A stretch of DNA of 54,266 nt from CAXBNV01 sp963977185 (GTDB lineage: Bacteria > Pseudomonadota > Gammaproteobacteria > JAGOUU01), in contig CAXBNV010000009.1 of the NCBI GenBank assembly GCA_963977185.1, positions 1 to 54,266 of the forward strand. The letters are read 5' to 3'. The notes under the pieces were generated by a model. That model saw only the letters and a program-made list of their open reading frames with translations, was not told the origin of the DNA and made no database searches. The first letter of the stretch is position 1, and each line of letters starts with the position of its first letter. The translations under genes were made by a program, and so were the position numbers. This document shows positions 1-8,234 of this stretch, one piece after another.

Positions 1-55
1 AGGCAGATTCCCCGTGTAGTAAATAAGTAGTTTACACAGAATTATTTACAGGCTC

Positions 56-145
56 GATCCATTCAAAGATACTTCTGGCCCTGCGATGAATATCTTAATT
101 AATGTTATGGCAATTGTAAGTTTAGTAATAGCTCCTTTACTATAA
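56..145 (+). pseudogene. hppA: 3' remnant of H+-translocating pyrophosphatase gene
   Basis: Codons from 56 to the TAA at 143-145 read DPFKDTSGPAMNILI and then a hydrophobic tail ending APLL. This closely resembles the C-terminus of membrane-bound proton-pumping pyrophosphatases (family pattern GDP-[FY]-KDTSGP-x-[LM]-N followed by the last membrane helix). Upstream the frame meets a stop (20-22) and no conserved sequence follows, although a Gly codon sits two bases out of frame at 51-53, as if a small indel or junction lies here. I infer a decayed or truncated gene end rather than a working gene, because at least 55 bases of coding sequence should be visible and are not. Confidence 0.65.
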
Positions 146-166
146 CTATATAAACATGATCAAAAT

Positions 167-198
167 ATGGCTCCTCATTAAGTCCTAAGAAGAGCCAT
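167..198. repeat. Inverted repeat behind the hppA remnant
   Basis: ATGGCTC at 167-173 pairs with GAGCCAT at 192-198, and the stem extends inward with one mismatch. There is no clear T-run after it. It may be the old terminator of the pyrophosphatase gene. Confidence 0.4.
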
Positions 199-286
199 TC
201 CAACATGATATCTGTACCATACCTCATTTGAAATCATAAAGTTAGATAATAACATTAAATTACGCGGCAATTGTTAATCAACTCAC

Positions 287-314
287 TTGACTCAGGCAAG
301 ACTTAAGGTACAAT
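287..314 (+). promoter_or_regulatory. Sigma-70-type promoter for the 351-863 gene
   Basis: TTGACT at 287-292 and TACAAT at 309-314 are separated by 16 bases. This places a transcription start near 321, about 30 bases before the ATG at 351. Each hexamer matches the consensus at five of six bases, among the best in the window. Confidence 0.65.
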
Positions 315-350
315 AATTTCAAACATAAATTAATTTTGAGGTATAAAATT

Positions 351-863
351 ATGTCTTTTACTGAAAGTAATTCCCTTTATAGCTATGCAGCTACTGCTGG
401 CATTGCTGGCGTTAGTTATGCTTTTGGACCTTCAATTGCAGCTACAGGATTAATGAAAACATTATTTGGCGCTTCTACTTTCTTACTTTCATTTGCATCT
501 TATGCTGTTATTCCTGTTTTAGCTTTAGCAACTTATGCTGCTTATAATTATTTTACTGCTAAACCTGAATCAACTATAGATCAAGATATATCAAGACATT
601 ATAATGCTTTTAATGAAACCATGAATATGGAAGAATTAGTCCAAGATGAGAAAGCTCATACAGTAACTGCAAAAGAGAAACATGATTCTTCTTATGATAA
701 AGATATATCAAGACATTATAACGCTTTTAATGCTGAACCTGAATCAACTATAGATCAAGATGAAAGAGCTAATACAGTAACTGCAGAAGAGAGACGTAAT
801 AACCCTGATTATTTTTATTATTTTTATTTTGATGAACAGCGAGTTAAGTCCTTAGGACGATAA
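351..863 (+). CDS. Small membrane protein with permuted internal repeats, unknown function
   Basis: Product of 170 residues; I do not recognise a family. The ATG at 351 is chosen because GAGG lies at 338-341 and a strong promoter sits just upstream. Residues about 8-65 are hydrophobic and Ala-rich and could form two membrane helices. The rest is charged and made of three short modules: PESTIDQD, DISRHYNAFN and a HTVTA/NTVTA segment. They occur as A-B-C and then B-A-C, and the DNA copies are nearly identical (564-586 with 738-760, 585-615 with 702-732, 653-676 with 768-791), so the duplication is recent. The tail is Tyr/Phe-rich (DYFYYFYF). A lineage-specific envelope or secreted protein is possible, but that is inference. 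Confidence 0.6.
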   Translation: MSFTESNSLYSYAATAGIAGVSYAFGPSIAATGLMKTLFGASTFLLSFASYAVIPVLALATYAAYNYFTAKPESTIDQDISRHYNAFNETMNMEELVQDEKAHTVTAKEKHDSSYDKDISRHYNAFNAEPESTIDQDERANTVTAEERRNNPDYFYYFYFDEQRVKSLGR

Positions 864-890
864 CGAAAAAAAATTCTTTTGCCCTTAGAG

Positions 891-918
891 ATCTTTTTAG
901 CTGGAGCAGCAAAAAGAT
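891..918 (+). terminator. Hairpin downstream of the repeat protein
   Basis: ATCTTTTT(A)GCTG at 891-903 pairs with CAGCAAAAAGAT at 907-918 around a GAG loop, with one bulged A. A second hairpin follows at 958-968/973-983 (CAAGCTTTAAT with ATTAGAGCTTG). Together they probably end transcription of the 351-863 gene. The rest of the roughly 250-base gap up to dusA shows nothing else I can name. Confidence 0.45.
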
Positions 919-1116
919 TTGTATGCGGTAAGTAAATTTTATTTTATTTAAAAAATTCAAGCTTTAATTTTTATTAGAGCTTGGATCTTTCATCCTTTTT
1001 ATGAGAACTTCTTCTCGCTCACATTAAGCTTTAAACAAGAAAAAAATTATATGTTTTCTGCGTAAAGATTAGTTTTGTTGTTGCTTACTAATTTGATTTT
1101 ATATAAAATTTATCCC

Positions 1117-2109
1117 ATGAAAAATTTAAATACTAGATATAGCACAAAGAATATAAATAATAATCAAAAAGAAATATCTGTTGCTCCTATGATGCAATAT
1201 ACAGATAGGCATTTTAGATATATGGCCAGATTATTATCTCCTAGCACTAAGCTATATACTGAAATGATAGTCATAGATGCTATTTTAAATAATCAATCTA
1301 ATCTTGATGATAAAGAATTTTTTAAGTTTAACAGTGAAATAGAAAATCCTTTAGCTATACAATTAGGTGGTAGTTGCCCTAAAAAATATGCAGAAGTTGC
1401 AAAAATATTAAATAATTATAATTTTGCTGAAATTAATTTAAATATCGGATGTCCTAGTGATAGAGTACAGGCTGGAAAAATAGGTGCGTGCTTAATGAAC
1501 GAACCTGAGCTAGTTTCAGAATGCCTTTACGCCATAAAATCTAATTTAACAAAAGATATTCCTGTAACTATAAAAACTAGAATTGGCATAGATAATTTAG
1601 ATGATTATAATTTTTTACATAACTTTATAGAGATAAATCTTAAATATGGGGCTGATGGTTTTATTATTCACGCAAGAAAAGCATGGCTTTCTGGTTTAAA
1701 TCCCAAACAAAATAGAACGATCCCTAAAATAAATTATGATCGAGCTTACAAAATTAAACAAAATTTTCCTGACACTAAAATTATTATAAATGGTGAAATT
1801 AAAGATATTGAAAGTATTGTTAATCATTTAAAGATAACAGATGGAGCTATGTTAGGTAGAGCTGTTTATAATAATCCACATTTATTAGGAGATATAGAAA
1901 AAAACTTTTATAATCCTAATTATAATATTCCAACAAGAGAAACTATTGCTGAAAAAATGTTTGAATATCTTAATGATCAACAAAAACATAATAAATCTGT
2001 TACTCAAATACTAAAACACCTACAAGGTTTATATTACAATGAACCAAATGCAAGAAAGTGGCGTATAATGCTTAATGATAAAATTCAATATTATAAAAAA
2101 ACTGCTTAA
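1117..2109 (+). CDS. dusA: tRNA-dihydrouridine(20/20a) synthase DusA
   Basis: Reduces uridine at positions 20/20a of the tRNA D-loop using FMN and NADPH, in the cytoplasm. The 330-residue product shows the FMN-binding start VAPMMQYTDRHFR (about 22-34), the catalytic cysteine Cys112 in NIGCPSDRVQAG, the HARKAWLSGLNPKQNR segment that is specific to DusA among Dus enzymes, and DGAMLGRAVYNNPHLL near the phosphate-binding end. The ATG at 1117 gives the usual family length; a TTG at 1075 would add 14 residues with no match to the family. No clear ribosome binding site precedes it. The gene stands alone between two AT-rich gaps. Confidence 0.92.
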   Translation: MKNLNTRYSTKNINNNQKEISVAPMMQYTDRHFRYMARLLSPSTKLYTEMIVIDAILNNQSNLDDKEFFKFNSEIENPLAIQLGGSCPKKYAEVAKILNNYNFAEINLNIGCPSDRVQAGKIGACLMNEPELVSECLYAIKSNLTKDIPVTIKTRIGIDNLDDYNFLHNFIEINLKYGADGFIIHARKAWLSGLNPKQNRTIPKINYDRAYKIKQNFPDTKIIINGEIKDIESIVNHLKITDGAMLGRAVYNNPHLLGDIEKNFYNPNYNIPTRETIAEKMFEYLNDQQKHNKSVTQILKHLQGLYYNEPNARKWRIMLNDKIQYYKKTA

Positions 2110-2312
2110 AATCTATGTAAATATAAAAAACTTATAATTCTAATGATTATAAAAAATATCAATATGCTTTATATATAAAACTAATACCTTCTCAATTAAG
2201 TTTTTGCAACATAAACAAAATAGTTATATTCCATAATTTTCAGAGCGTTAATATTTTTGTAAAAGAACAAAATTTAAAAAAATACATTACCTATAAAAGC
2301 TAGTATAAAAAA

Positions 2313-2342
2313 TCTACATCAATCTGAAAGAAATACTATAAT
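2313..2342 (+). promoter_or_regulatory. Probable promoter of the hpf-ptsN-rapZ-npr operon
   Basis: TCTACA at 2313-2318 and TATAAT at 2337-2342 are spaced by 18 bases, giving a leader of about 40 bases before hpf. The rest of the 279-base gap behind dusA is AT-rich with no recognisable gene. No sigma-54 type -24/-12 element is evident. Confidence 0.45.
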
Positions 2343-2388
2343 AAAATATATAAGACTAGTTTAAATAAAATAATCAAAGGAGTTTTTG

Positions 2389-2679
2389 ATGCAAATAGAA
2401 ATCACAGGTCAAAATATAGAACTAACCCCGCCAATTCATGAATACATTACTAAAAAATTACAAAAAATTGAAAATCATTTTAGTAAAATAATTAGAATTC
2501 ATGTAGTTATCAAAGTTGAAAAACTTAATCACATAGCTAAAGCTTCTTTACATTATCTTGGTAAAGACCTAATAGCCTCTGGTAATGAAGAAGATATGTA
2601 TGCTGCAATTGATGACATGGCAGATAAAATGTATCATGAGATAGTAAAACATAAAGAAAAACTGAATGGAGATCATTAA
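2389..2679 (+). CDS. hpf: Short-form ribosome hibernation promoting factor
   Basis: Binds the 30S decoding region and helps store ribosomes as inactive 100S dimers (with Rmf) in slow growth. At 96 residues it is the short HPF type, with the beta-alpha-beta-beta-beta-alpha pattern starting MQIEITGQNIELTPPIHEYI and the basic/charged second helix IDDMADKMYHEIVKHKEK. The start is fixed by AAGGAG at 2377-2382, six bases before the ATG; the TTG directly before it is not needed. It heads a four-gene block with ptsN, rapZ and npr, the standard gammaproteobacterial order, although rpoN and lptB that normally precede it are absent. Confidence 0.9.
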   Translation: MQIEITGQNIELTPPIHEYITKKLQKIENHFSKIIRIHVVIKVEKLNHIAKASLHYLGKDLIASGNEEDMYAAIDDMADKMYHEIVKHKEKLNGDH

Positions 2680-2687
2680 AAAAACAT

Positions 2688-3149
2688 ATGCAAATTATGG
2701 ATATAATTAACTCTGATTTAATCCAATTTGGTGTTGATATAAAAACAAAAAAACAGGCGTTACAATTAATTAGTAAATTATTTGTTGCGCAAGATTCTAA
2801 TTTAGATGAAAAAGAAATTTATCATGCCCTATTAGCCCGAGAAAAGCTTGGTAGCACTATTGTAGGGCATGGTGTTGCTATTCCTCACTGTAAAAACTCA
2901 CAGATTACTGATCCAATTGCTTGTATTATAAGGCTTAAATCTTACATTGATTTCTCAAGCTCAAGTTATCAAAAAGTGAATCTCATTTTTGGATTAATAG
3001 TGCCTGAAAATAACAATAATGAACATTTAAGAATTTTATCTAAAATTGCAAGCTTAATAGATGATAAAAATATTAGAGATAAGCTATATAAAACTCAAAA
3101 TCCAGAAGATATTTTAATTGCGTTAAATCAATACAGTGAGGAACACTAA
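2688..3149 (+). CDS. ptsN: Nitrogen-regulatory PTS enzyme IIA (EIIA-Ntr)
   Basis: Terminal phospho-acceptor of the nitrogen PTS. It does not transport sugar but regulates potassium and nitrogen/carbon balance through protein contacts. The 153-residue product has the EIIA fold signature with the active histidine His67 in HGVAIPHCKN and the flanking REKLGSTIVG and LIFGLIVPENNNNEHL segments. It starts eight bases after hpf; a second in-frame ATG three codons later is also possible. Its upstream partners would be Npr, encoded two genes on, and EI-Ntr (PtsP), which is not in this window. Confidence 0.92.
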   Translation: MQIMDIINSDLIQFGVDIKTKKQALQLISKLFVAQDSNLDEKEIYHALLAREKLGSTIVGHGVAIPHCKNSQITDPIACIIRLKSYIDFSSSSYQKVNLIFGLIVPENNNNEHLRILSKIASLIDDKNIRDKLYKTQNPEDILIALNQYSEEH

Positions 3150-3157
3150 TTCTTTTT

Positions 3158-4039
3158 ATGGAATTATTAATTGTAAGTGGGCAATCAGGCTCAGGAAAAA
3201 GTACTTGTCTTAATATCCTTGAAGACATAGGATATCATTGTATTGACAATATGCCTTTGAACCTATTAATTGATTTAGTCAAATCTTTAAATACGTATAA
3301 TAAACTAGCTATTGGGATTGATGCTAGAACATTGATTTTTAATAATAAAGAGCAAAATAATAATTTTTTTATTGATATAATAAAAAAAATCAAAACAAAT
3401 GATAAGATTAATATTAATATTATTTACATAACTTCTACCGAACAAGCTATAGTAAAAAGATTTAATGAAACTAAAAGAAAACACCCTCTAATTAGTTTAA
3501 CAAATAAAATAACCTCTTTAATTGATGCCTTACAATTAGAACAAAATTTACTACAGCCTATTGCTAGCATCGCTAACTATACAATAGATTCCAGTTTGAT
3601 GTCACCATATGATTTGCAAAAATATTTATATGACAGATTAAGGCATCAACAAAAATTAAATATCTTAATTCAATCATTTGGCTTTAAACATGGAATCCCT
3701 TTAAATTCAAATTATGTTTTTGATATAAGATTCATACCTAATCCTTATTGGGATGAAGAATTAAGAGGGTTCACTGGGAAAAATCAGAAAATAATTAATT
3801 TTTTAAAATCTCAAAAAGAGACAAAGCAAACTATCGATAACATGATTAATTTTATGAATTTTATAATAAAAGAAACAAAAAAAAATAATAGATATTATAT
3901 AAATATTTCTATAGGATGCACTGGTGGCCAACATAGGTCTGTTTATATTGCTGATACAATTAGCAACTTGTTAAATATAAATAACACTAATATCAATACA
4001 TTACATAGAGACTTAATAATATCAGATGCTCGAACTTGA
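3158..4039 (+). CDS. rapZ: RNase adapter protein RapZ
   Basis: In enterobacteria RapZ binds glucosamine-6-phosphate and steers RNase E to the small RNA GlmZ, so tuning cell-wall amino-sugar synthesis. The 293-residue product has the N-terminal P-loop GQSGSGKST (residues 8-16), the middle IGIDART segment, and the C-terminal signature IGCTGGQHRSV. The length matches the family (about 284). It starts eight bases after ptsN and its end overlaps npr by 14 bases, so the genes are translationally coupled. Whether GlmZ exists in this organism cannot be judged here. Confidence 0.92.
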   Translation: MELLIVSGQSGSGKSTCLNILEDIGYHCIDNMPLNLLIDLVKSLNTYNKLAIGIDARTLIFNNKEQNNNFFIDIIKKIKTNDKININIIYITSTEQAIVKRFNETKRKHPLISLTNKITSLIDALQLEQNLLQPIASIANYTIDSSLMSPYDLQKYLYDRLRHQQKLNILIQSFGFKHGIPLNSNYVFDIRFIPNPYWDEELRGFTGKNQKIINFLKSQKETKQTIDNMINFMNFIIKETKKNNRYYINISIGCTGGQHRSVYIADTISNLLNINNTNINTLHRDLIISDART

Positions 4040-4295
4040 TTTAATCATCACAAATAAATTAGGCTTACATACACGGGCTGCATCTAAAATTATCAATATC
4101 ACTAAAAAACATCATAGTAATATATTTATAGAATGTAATAACACTTCTGTAGATGGCAAAAGTATAATAGGGTTATTAACACTAGCCGCCACTCAAAATA
4201 GCATAATAACTCTTATTATTGATGGTAAAGATGAAGAGATCCTTTTAACCAAGCTAAAAACATTAATCCAAAATAAATTTGATGAAGATGAATAA
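4026..4295 (+). CDS. ptsO: HPr-like phosphocarrier NPr
   Basis: Small 89-residue phosphocarrier that passes phosphate from EI-Ntr to EIIA-Ntr. His15 in GLHTRAA is the phosphorylation site, and the regulatory-site serine is present as Ser46 in VDGKSIIGLL. The start overlaps the rapZ 3' end by 14 bases. It is the last gene of the hpf-ptsN-rapZ block. The genomic context favours the nitrogen-PTS NPr over a sugar-transport HPr. Confidence 0.9.
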   Translation: MLELDLIITNKLGLHTRAASKIINITKKHHSNIFIECNNTSVDGKSIIGLLTLAATQNSIITLIIDGKDEEILLTKLKTLIQNKFDEDE

Positions 4296-4374
4296 GAAAC
4301 ATCAAAATTTCTCCCTAGACAAATAACTTTTTCTTTGTTAAACTACTTACACATTAAATTTGAGATTCATTATC

Positions 4375-5478
4375 GTGGCTGAAGAAAAAAACTCAACTAA
4401 TCAATGGTTTAGTGATAACTCTAAAGAAATTATGGCTAAAGGGTTATGCTATGTAACAATAACAGCCGCATGCTGTGGAGCCGCTGCAAGTAGTTTTCTT
4501 GCTATACCTGGGCTATTTTCACTTTTATCTATAACCCCGCCTAATTATATTTTAAACACTATATACAGTATTGCTATAATAAACGGCGTAACATTTTCCA
4601 TATCTCAATTTTGGGAAAGCCTTGTAGAGAATACTAGAGTCAATGTTTTTAATTTACCCCCTTCAACTACAAGCATAAATACAATTAACCTTAAAATAGA
4701 AAAAATACAATCTGAAATTATTAATTCTATTCAGAAATTACAAAAAATAGGCATTAACGCCAACAATAACGAATTAATGAAACAGCATTTAAATAGTTTA
4801 AAACTTTTGATGTCATTCAATGACGAAATTATTCAAGAATCATCTAAACTTGCTGATACAGATAGATCTATTGAATCAAATAGTTTTTATCATAATTTAA
4901 TGAGTGCTTTATATTATGTAAACTGCTTCTTTGCCGCCATGGTAATTAGCACTGGCATTTTTACGTCGGTTATTTTAACAATACTTGGAACAACTAACGC
5001 AATTAATACAATTGCACCTATGATTTTAGGATCAAATACTTTAAGTAATGTTACTATCACTTTTATGGCTGGTTTAGTTGCTTTTTGTAGCCAATACTGC
5101 AAAAGCAGCACATTTGGTCAAAAACAATGGAGTCTTTTAGTTTTAGATATCTTTGGAATTAATCTACTGGAACAAGAAGAATCACTTACACCTAAAGATT
5201 TATATAAGAAATTACAAAACTCATTAATTGACATAAACGAAATTTATATAGCAAAAACTTTAACAAAAGATTGTACTAAAGAGACAGAAGAAAGTGAGGA
5301 AAATAATCGCAAACTTATAACTGCATTATATAATTCAGAAATATCAAAACATGAGACACGTTTTTCGGAAAACATCGCTCAATTACAATTAAATGAACGC
5401 CAAAGAACAATCACATCACTAGAGGGTAAAATAGCAGAATTAGAAAATAATATTAATACATTAAGATGTACTGCCTAA
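4375..5478 (+). CDS. Membrane protein with coiled-coil tail, unknown function
   Basis: No family recognised. The GTG at 4375 is preferred because a TGAGA purine stretch lies nine bases before it, giving 367 residues. Two hydrophobic stretches near residues 22-50 and 58-80 and two more near 180-210 and 214-245 suggest four membrane helices arranged as two pairs. The segment between the pairs (about 95-170) is helical and charged. The last 110 residues are very charged with heptad-like spacing (KLITALYNSEISKHETRF, then EGKIAELENNINTL), so probably coiled coil. It sits between npr and lepA as an apparent single gene. An effector or inclusion-membrane-type protein is possible by topology only; nothing in the sequence proves this. 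Confidence 0.6.
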   Translation: MAEEKNSTNQWFSDNSKEIMAKGLCYVTITAACCGAAASSFLAIPGLFSLLSITPPNYILNTIYSIAIINGVTFSISQFWESLVENTRVNVFNLPPSTTSINTINLKIEKIQSEIINSIQKLQKIGINANNNELMKQHLNSLKLLMSFNDEIIQESSKLADTDRSIESNSFYHNLMSALYYVNCFFAAMVISTGIFTSVILTILGTTNAINTIAPMILGSNTLSNVTITFMAGLVAFCSQYCKSSTFGQKQWSLLVLDIFGINLLEQEESLTPKDLYKKLQNSLIDINEIYIAKTLTKDCTKETEESEENNRKLITALYNSEISKHETRFSENIAQLQLNERQRTITSLEGKIAELENNINTLRCTA

Positions 5479-5521
5479 TCTAAAATTTATTCAATAAAAT
5501 TTAAACATCAATAGCACATTA

Positions 5522-5530
5522 TGCTACAAT
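5522..5530 (+). promoter_or_regulatory. Extended -10 promoter upstream of lepA
   Basis: TGCTACAAT at 5522-5530 is an extended -10 element (TG-n-TAtAAT) with no good -35, about 58 bases before the lepA ATG. Confidence 0.45.
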
Positions 5531-5588
5531 TCCTAGTATTTTATAATTTTTAAATTTCATTATCAATATATTTATAACTATAAAACAT

Positions 5589-7394
5589 ATGTCTCAAATT
5601 AAACAAGAAAATATTAGAAATTTTTCTATTATTGCTCATATTGATCATGGTAAATCTACTATAGCAGATAGATTAATACAAATTTGTGGTGGTCTTAGTG
5701 ATCGAGAAATGTCTAACCAAGTATTAGACTCTATGGACATTGAAAAAGAACGCGGTATCACCATTAAAGCTCAAAGCGTTACTTTAAACTATCAAGCTAA
5801 AGATAATGAAATATATCAATTAAATTTTATTGATACTCCTGGCCATGTCGATTTTTCTTATGAAGTATCTAGATCACTTTCTGCTTGTGAAGGAGCTTTA
5901 TTAGTAGTAGATGCTGGACAAGGAGTTGAAGCTCAAACTGTTGCAAATTGCTATACTGCTATAGAGCAAGATTTAGAAGTATTGCCTGTTTTAAATAAAA
6001 TAGACTTGCCTCAAGCGGAACCAGAAAAAGTACAAGAAGAAATTGAAAATATAATTGGAATTGATGCAACTGATGCTATTTTAACTAGCGCTAAAACAGG
6101 CTTAGGAATTATTGATTTATTAGAAGCTATTACTAAAAGAATCCCTGCCCCTAAAGGAGATGCGACCAAACCTTTACAGGCTCTAGTAATCGATTCATGG
6201 TTTGATAGCTATTTAGGTGTAGTGTCACTCATTAGAATAAAACAAGGGACATTGAAACGTGGCGATAAAGTCAATATTATGTCTACTGGACGTGATTATG
6301 TTGCTGAACATATAGGAATATTTACTCCAAAAAGAGTAGAAACTAATGAGCTTAAAACTGGCCAAGTAGGTTATTTAATATCAGCTGTTAAAGATATTCA
6401 TGGATGCCCAGTTGGTGATACTGTAACATTAACACATAATAAGGCTGACGCTCCTTTGCCTGGGTTCAAAACAATTCAACCTATGGTTTTTGCAGGGTTA
6501 TTTCCAATCGTATCAGAAGATTATGACAGCTTCAGAGATGCTCTAGAAAAATTAAGTCTTAATGACGCCTCTTTATTTTTCGAGCCAGAAAACTCTTCTG
6601 CTTTAGGATTTGGTTTTCGATGTGGTTTTCTAGGTTTACTACATATGGAAATCATTCAGGAAAGACTAGAACGTGAATATAATATAGATTTAATTACAAC
6701 TGCTCCAACTGTAGTATATAAAGTAAAAACAAAAAAAGATGAAACTTTGTATATAGATAGCCCAGCTAAACTTCCTTCTGTAAGCGTTATAGATAAAATG
6801 TATGAACCAATTGGGGAAGTAAACATTCTTGTACCACAAAGCTTTGTTGGTACGGTCATGACTTTATGTAATGAGCGACGTGGCGTACAAATAAAAATGC
6901 TTTATGTTGGATCTCAAGTATCACTACAATATGAAATACCAATGGCCGAAATAGTCTTAGATTTTTTTGATAAACTAAAATCTGTCAGTAAAGGCTACGC
7001 CTCTTTGGATTATAGCTTTTTAAAATATCAAGAAGCTCCTTTAGTCAAAGTAGATATATTAATTAACGGCGATAAAGTCGATGCTTTAGCTATTATAATA
7101 CATAAAGACAATTCTGATAGACGAGGCCGCTCTTTAACTGAAAAACTAAAAGAAATAATTCCAAGACAAATGTTTGATATAGCAATACAAGCAACAATTG
7201 GAGCGCAAATTATAGCAAGATCAACAGTAAAAGCTTTACGTAAAAATGTAATTGCAAAATGTTATGGCGGCGATATTACTAGAAAGAAAAAATTATTAGA
7301 AAAACAAAAAGCTGGGAAAAAACGCATGAAGCAAATGGGCAATGTATCCATTCCTCAAGATGCTTTTTTAGCTATTTTAAAAGTAGATGATTAA
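5589..7394 (+). CDS. lepA: Elongation factor 4 (LepA), ribosomal back-translocase GTPase
   Basis: Translational GTPase that acts on stalled or mistranslocated ribosomes and supports initiation and 30S assembly. The 601-residue protein has the G1 motif AHIDHGKST (16-24), the switch region ERGITIKAQSV, G3 DTPGH, G4 NKIDLP, the EF-G-like domains and the LepA-specific C-terminal domain with KKKLLEKQKAGKKRMKQ. Length is standard (about 600). In many relatives lepB (signal peptidase I) lies between lepA and rnc; here rnc follows directly after 90 bases, so lepB must be elsewhere or missing. Confidence 0.97.
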   Translation: MSQIKQENIRNFSIIAHIDHGKSTIADRLIQICGGLSDREMSNQVLDSMDIEKERGITIKAQSVTLNYQAKDNEIYQLNFIDTPGHVDFSYEVSRSLSACEGALLVVDAGQGVEAQTVANCYTAIEQDLEVLPVLNKIDLPQAEPEKVQEEIENIIGIDATDAILTSAKTGLGIIDLLEAITKRIPAPKGDATKPLQALVIDSWFDSYLGVVSLIRIKQGTLKRGDKVNIMSTGRDYVAEHIGIFTPKRVETNELKTGQVGYLISAVKDIHGCPVGDTVTLTHNKADAPLPGFKTIQPMVFAGLFPIVSEDYDSFRDALEKLSLNDASLFFEPENSSALGFGFRCGFLGLLHMEIIQERLEREYNIDLITTAPTVVYKVKTKKDETLYIDSPAKLPSVSVIDKMYEPIGEVNILVPQSFVGTVMTLCNERRGVQIKMLYVGSQVSLQYEIPMAEIVLDFFDKLKSVSKGYASLDYSFLKYQEAPLVKVDILINGDKVDALAIIIHKDNSDRRGRSLTEKLKEIIPRQMFDIAIQATIGAQIIARSTVKALRKNVIAKCYGGDITRKKKLLEKQKAGKKRMKQMGNVSIPQDAFLAILKVDD

Positions 7395-7484
7395 TCAGCT
7401 TTGGGAAGATAATGAAAATTTAAGAATAGCTTAATCTAAATAGAGGATACTAGAGATAATAAATTATAAATTATAAATATTTTT

Positions 7485-8195
7485 ATGGCAAATATAGACA
7501 CCAAGATAAAAACTCAAGATAAGCAGTTACTTAGTAATTTTCAAGAAGTTATAAAATATAATTTTAAAAACTTATCTTTATTAAAACAAGCTCTGACTCA
7601 TAGAAGTTATAGTAAAAACAATAGTGAAAAATTAGAGTTTTTGGGAGATTCTGTTCTTAATATGATTATTGCTGACTATCTTTATAAATCATTTCAGAAT
7701 GCCACAGAAGGTGAGCTAACAAGAATGCGCTCTAATTTAGTTAATGGTAGAACATTAAGCAAAATAGCACTTGATTTAAAAGTTAATGAATTTTTAATTT
7801 TAGGTCAAGGTGAGCTAAAAACAAATGGAAGATTAAGACAATCTTCTTTAGAAGATGCTATTGAGGCATTAACAGCAGCAATATATATTGATTCAGATTT
7901 AGAAACAACGCAACAGCAAATATTATCTTGGTTTAAACCGTATTTAAGTAATATATCTATTGAAAATATTATCAAAGATCCTAAAAGTAAATTACAAGAA
8001 CTAATTCAAGGAAAACTTAAACAAATTCCAAAATATAAACATGTAAAAGATACAGGAAACGATCATGAACGAATCTTTTATGCTCAATGTATTATCAGCA
8101 AACTTAATATAGAAACAACTGGCAAAGGCCCTAATAAACGCTCAGCAGAACAAGATGCCGCTAAATTAGCTTTAGAAAAAATGAACACTAAATGA
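7485..8195 (+). CDS. rnc: Ribonuclease III
   Basis: Cuts double-stranded RNA, chiefly pre-rRNA and some mRNA, using Mg2+. The 236-residue protein has the signature KLEFLGDSVLNMII with the metal-binding acidic residues, the second acidic site EDAIEALTAAIYIDSD, and a C-terminal dsRNA-binding domain from about 160 (DPKSKLQELIQGK, then KRSAEQDAAKLAL). About ten residues longer than E. coli Rnc because of an N-terminal charged lead. Lies directly upstream of era, the usual order. Confidence 0.96.
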   Translation: MANIDTKIKTQDKQLLSNFQEVIKYNFKNLSLLKQALTHRSYSKNNSEKLEFLGDSVLNMIIADYLYKSFQNATEGELTRMRSNLVNGRTLSKIALDLKVNEFLILGQGELKTNGRLRQSSLEDAIEALTAAIYIDSDLETTQQQILSWFKPYLSNISIENIIKDPKSKLQELIQGKLKQIPKYKHVKDTGNDHERIFYAQCIISKLNIETTGKGPNKRSAEQDAAKLALEKMNTK

Positions 8196-8234
8196 TTATT
8201 AACAAAACTTAAAAGTAAATTTTAGAAGTAAATT

